NCBI RefSeq assembly: GCF_964340395.1
Contig: NC_135568.1
Coordinates: forward strand, 15,216,276 to 15,280,275
Length of the DNA stretch: 64,000 bases
Reading direction: 5' to 3'
Origin: Glandiceps talaboti
Taxonomy: Eukaryota > Hemichordata > Enteropneusta > Spengelidae
The translations under genes and the position numbers were made by a program. How positions within the stretch are numbered: the stretch's first letter is position 1; every line of letters begins with the position of its first letter. Below, in pieces: positions 61,188 to 64,000 of this stretch. The notes beneath the pieces are model-generated. The model had not been told where the DNA came from. It did not search any database and was given only the letters and a program-made list of their open reading frames with translations.

Positions 61188-64000
61188 CAAAAATAGTACA
61201 GATTACGACATTTTCCGTACTTTAGTTCAGATCAAATATATTTCTGAACTTTAATGTTGATGAGGTGGACGTTTCTGTACTTTCCCATTAGCGCCTGTCT
61301 AATCGGATTATACTCGATCTGAAAAATAGTTCAGATTGCGAGTCGGAAGTGATTTAAATACATTTGCATTTAGTTCAGAATATATTCATGAGTTCACCCC
61401 GATAACCGGGCAGTAAACAAATGAATATTCAAATCTATCTCGCCTGCATGTGATTCAAGGCGTGTACACTAATTGTTTGACCCACAGAAAACTAACAGTA
61501 ACACTATTTAGTTAGTTAGTTGTCTGTGTTTGACCACATGAAGGCGGAGGGGGAGGGTGCAAAAGAAAAGGGTTACACACATGTACAGTGTATGATATGA
61601 TGAGAGCTACATTTAATGCACATGTACATACGAACTGACATGTATACGTACATGTACAACTACGCTAGCATGTAAACGTTAGCAAAAACTCTTACTACTA
61701 CCTCAGACCACTAAAATACTAGAGTGGTCTGAGCTACTACTACTTGCAAAAAGTATTTACAAGCATTTCCATGTAGGTCAATGAAATATCACCTATATGG
61801 GTTATACTTCAATAGTCGGTCAAACAGCGTAAAGGTCTACATTCTACAATGATAAATACATTCGATGTTAGTCAAAGAGGACAACAATGACAGACATGAT
61901 TGTTCAACTCGGTGCGATCTAAGATGAATTCACGGTGTATATTTGGTTACGTCGCCTTTGAATTGATGATGATGACGACTCGTCCGACCTAGACTGTTCA
62001 CGTTCTGGTCCAGTTTCAAGTGAAAGTCAGAATTATCACGGTGCCATTGAATATACTAACTGTGATGAAACTCGCCCACTCTAGTCTCTATGACTTCATT
62101 AGCCCCAAAATGCAAGAACTTAATAATGGTATTGTAAATCGAAGTTCATGCATGCTCTGACTGTCGCCTGTTTTTTGTTTTCTTACATTTTATACAATTT
62201 TGAATTGTTAGCTTTGTATTTCCTGCATTAATGTTGAAAACTGGTCTTTTTACTGTGCATCTTCAATGCACAGGTAAAATAGTGTTTTAATCTAGCATCG
62301 TGAGTACGCGCTCGCTTATGGTTTTGCATACCTTGGACTGCCTGTCGTTCAGTATTGTTCTAGCCTACTTCTAAAGGAAAATGGTTTGTAAAGGGACTGC
62401 TTTAGTTGTCACAGTGCCGTTGTGGATTTATAAATCGATTTATGACAAGTGAGTCTACCTATTTTTTTCCGACTCACTCAGTCAAGGAGTGCGATACACC
62501 AATCACCGTGTATTTAGCTTTGTATACAGTGTATGGATAATAGCAAGTTTCGGGACTGAACAATCATAAATTGTTGGTTAGACTTATTTTTTTATTCAAT
62601 GTAATCTGGGTTGATTAGGAATTTTCAGATATCAGGATTTAAACCTCGGATTTTAACTCGGAAAGGCTATATTTTTGCCTCAGTCAGAATTATATTAGTA
62701 GAACTCTCACCAACCTTCCCAATGCGAAGTGATCTGAAAGTTGGTGAGAGGTCCTCACGTTGGATTGCAGAACTGCATGTTCTTGCCGAGAAGATAAAGA
62801 GGTGTAGTAATTATGGTTTAAAACTGACTTTTACAAACTGTGTATCGGATTTAACTGGGTACGCCAGTCGTCTAGGGTCTATGATTTTTTATGTTGTGGA
62901 TGAATGTGGCACTTTGATCTGAACCTCAGACCACTATAATAGGAACAGACTAGAATCGCTTTTTGTTTTAGGTGTGAATGGGGCTCTAAACATCTCTTCA
63001 CTGTCATGCATGGTTACCCTTCAAGCCTGCTTCAAGCCGAACGTTGTGCAAAACGATACTTCGTGTCTTTACGGTTTTTTTTGCAATTGTGTTTTAGTGG
63101 CCTGAGTCTGAACAAGTGTTCATACAGTACAGCAAAGTCCCACCAACAAAATCCATAGCAACAGATGCAGGAAAACCTCAGTATGGGAGACGGTAAAATC
63201 ATGGTGTTAATTCTAAAACTTTTGAAAGCAAGAACATATTTTTGTGCAACTTTTGTATTAAAAGCATACCATTCCAATTCAAGGACAACGATTTTGTTCA
63301 GAAATGGTGGTAGGACTATAATCCTTCATACCTCCTTCCTTCCTACCTCCATAGTTCAAAACCGCTGATCGTAACTGCATGGTACAGCGCATCTACATTT
63401 ATTTCTGAGTTACGGAGGACATTATTTGATAAGTACCCCATTCGTCCCTGTATTAGATCTTGTATAGTCATAATATTACAAAGATATGTGATTGTTGTGA
63501 TCATTTCATTTGCTCATTATGTATTCAAGTGTAGTCAAATTTTCTTAGGTGTATGAGCAACTTTACTTCACCAATAAATTCTACTTTCTCACGAGTATTG
63601 TAAAATAACATGGCTATAATATGATACTACACAGCACGTTTTAGACGTATTTGCATATCAATGTCATCTTCAAATTTTCTTGAAGAATTCTTCATCCAGA
63701 TACTCTAACATACCTGCACACCAAATGTCAGCCCATTCAATCGATTAGTTTTGAGGCTGTCATTCATTTTTACATTGAATTCTTTTATTTACAAAACAAA
63801 TGACAGTTTTTGACCCCAAAAATGACCAAAAACAGAAAATTGAAAATATCTTGCTGTCATAAACAAATATGAATAGACTTCTCGATAAAATTTCATTTAC
63901 TCATTGGGAACGTCGAACGTACAATGTCAAAAAGTCGCACTGGCGCAAAGTATCATGGGAAAACTTTCTTTGGCACACCTCACTTAGGAAATATAGCCGC
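61188..64000. other. Non-homologous sequence replacing gene A-like continuation
   Basis: The duplication stops here and no HYR 2 exon appears in the remaining 2.8 kb. No terminal repeats or transposase can be assigned because the right end is outside the window. A short hairpin (ctcagaccact/agtggtctgag) lies at 61702-61733, and the motif cctcagaccactataatagg recurs near 62923. Confidence 0.5.

Noticed and set aside
62611-62922. 103-codon frame in the region after the duplication
   Set aside because: No signal peptide, domain or splice evidence, and composition like neighbouring non-coding DNA.

Overview
This is animal nuclear DNA. It is AT-rich, genes are split by GT-AG introns of 0.1 to 3 kb (plus one GC-AG intron), and the non-coding DNA is full of microsatellites, SINEs and short inverted-repeat transposons. 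The exon content is a large polycystin-1 family membrane protein whose ectodomain carries lectin-like (FTP), PAN/apple, WSC-like GCY...GG.C, HYR and REJ-like modules. That combination points to a marine invertebrate, most likely a deuterostome such as a hemichordate or lancelet. I cannot name the species from sequence alone.

Layout. Gene A (138-25624, + strand) enters from the left without its 5' end and runs through 25 coding exons to a stop codon. It encodes WSC-like 1, WSC-like 2, three HYR domains, a REJ-like region, a GAIN/GPS autoproteolysis site, TM1, PLAT, TM2-TM6, the polycystin extracellular (TOP) domain, TM7-TM11 and a basic coiled-coil tail. Every junction was checked for splice sites and phase, and the spliced frame is open throughout (about 2,030 residues). 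The 25.6-39 kb stretch is intergenic. It holds a hAT MITE with a perfect 8-bp target duplication, a SINE, a 1.8-kb TTAA-flanked element, several foldback MITEs, long microsatellites, and one minus-strand first exon of a secreted expansin-like (double-psi beta-barrel) protein (33243-33470).

Gene B (39285 or 42242 to beyond 60626, + strand) is a second member of the same family. It starts with a 67-bp signal-peptide exon that is present twice, inside a 2.3-kb tandem duplication. It continues with FTP first half, PAN, FTP second half, WSC-like 1, WSC-like 2 and HYR 1 before its copy is interrupted near 61.19 kb. The blocks 2-3620 and 57480-61187 are near-identical copies, so A and B are a recent tandem pair with a period of about 57.5 kb. 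Gene B therefore shows what the missing 5' part of gene A probably looks like.

Notable points: a PAN exon nested inside an FTP lectin domain; a first WSC-like exon with far more amino-acid replacements between the paralogues than its neighbours; duplicated alternative first exons; a hairpin-ended element filled with ~147-bp tandem repeats; and a large collection of inverted-repeat elements in introns. No prokaryotic-type features, CRISPR arrays, rRNA genes or convincing free-standing tRNA genes were seen.
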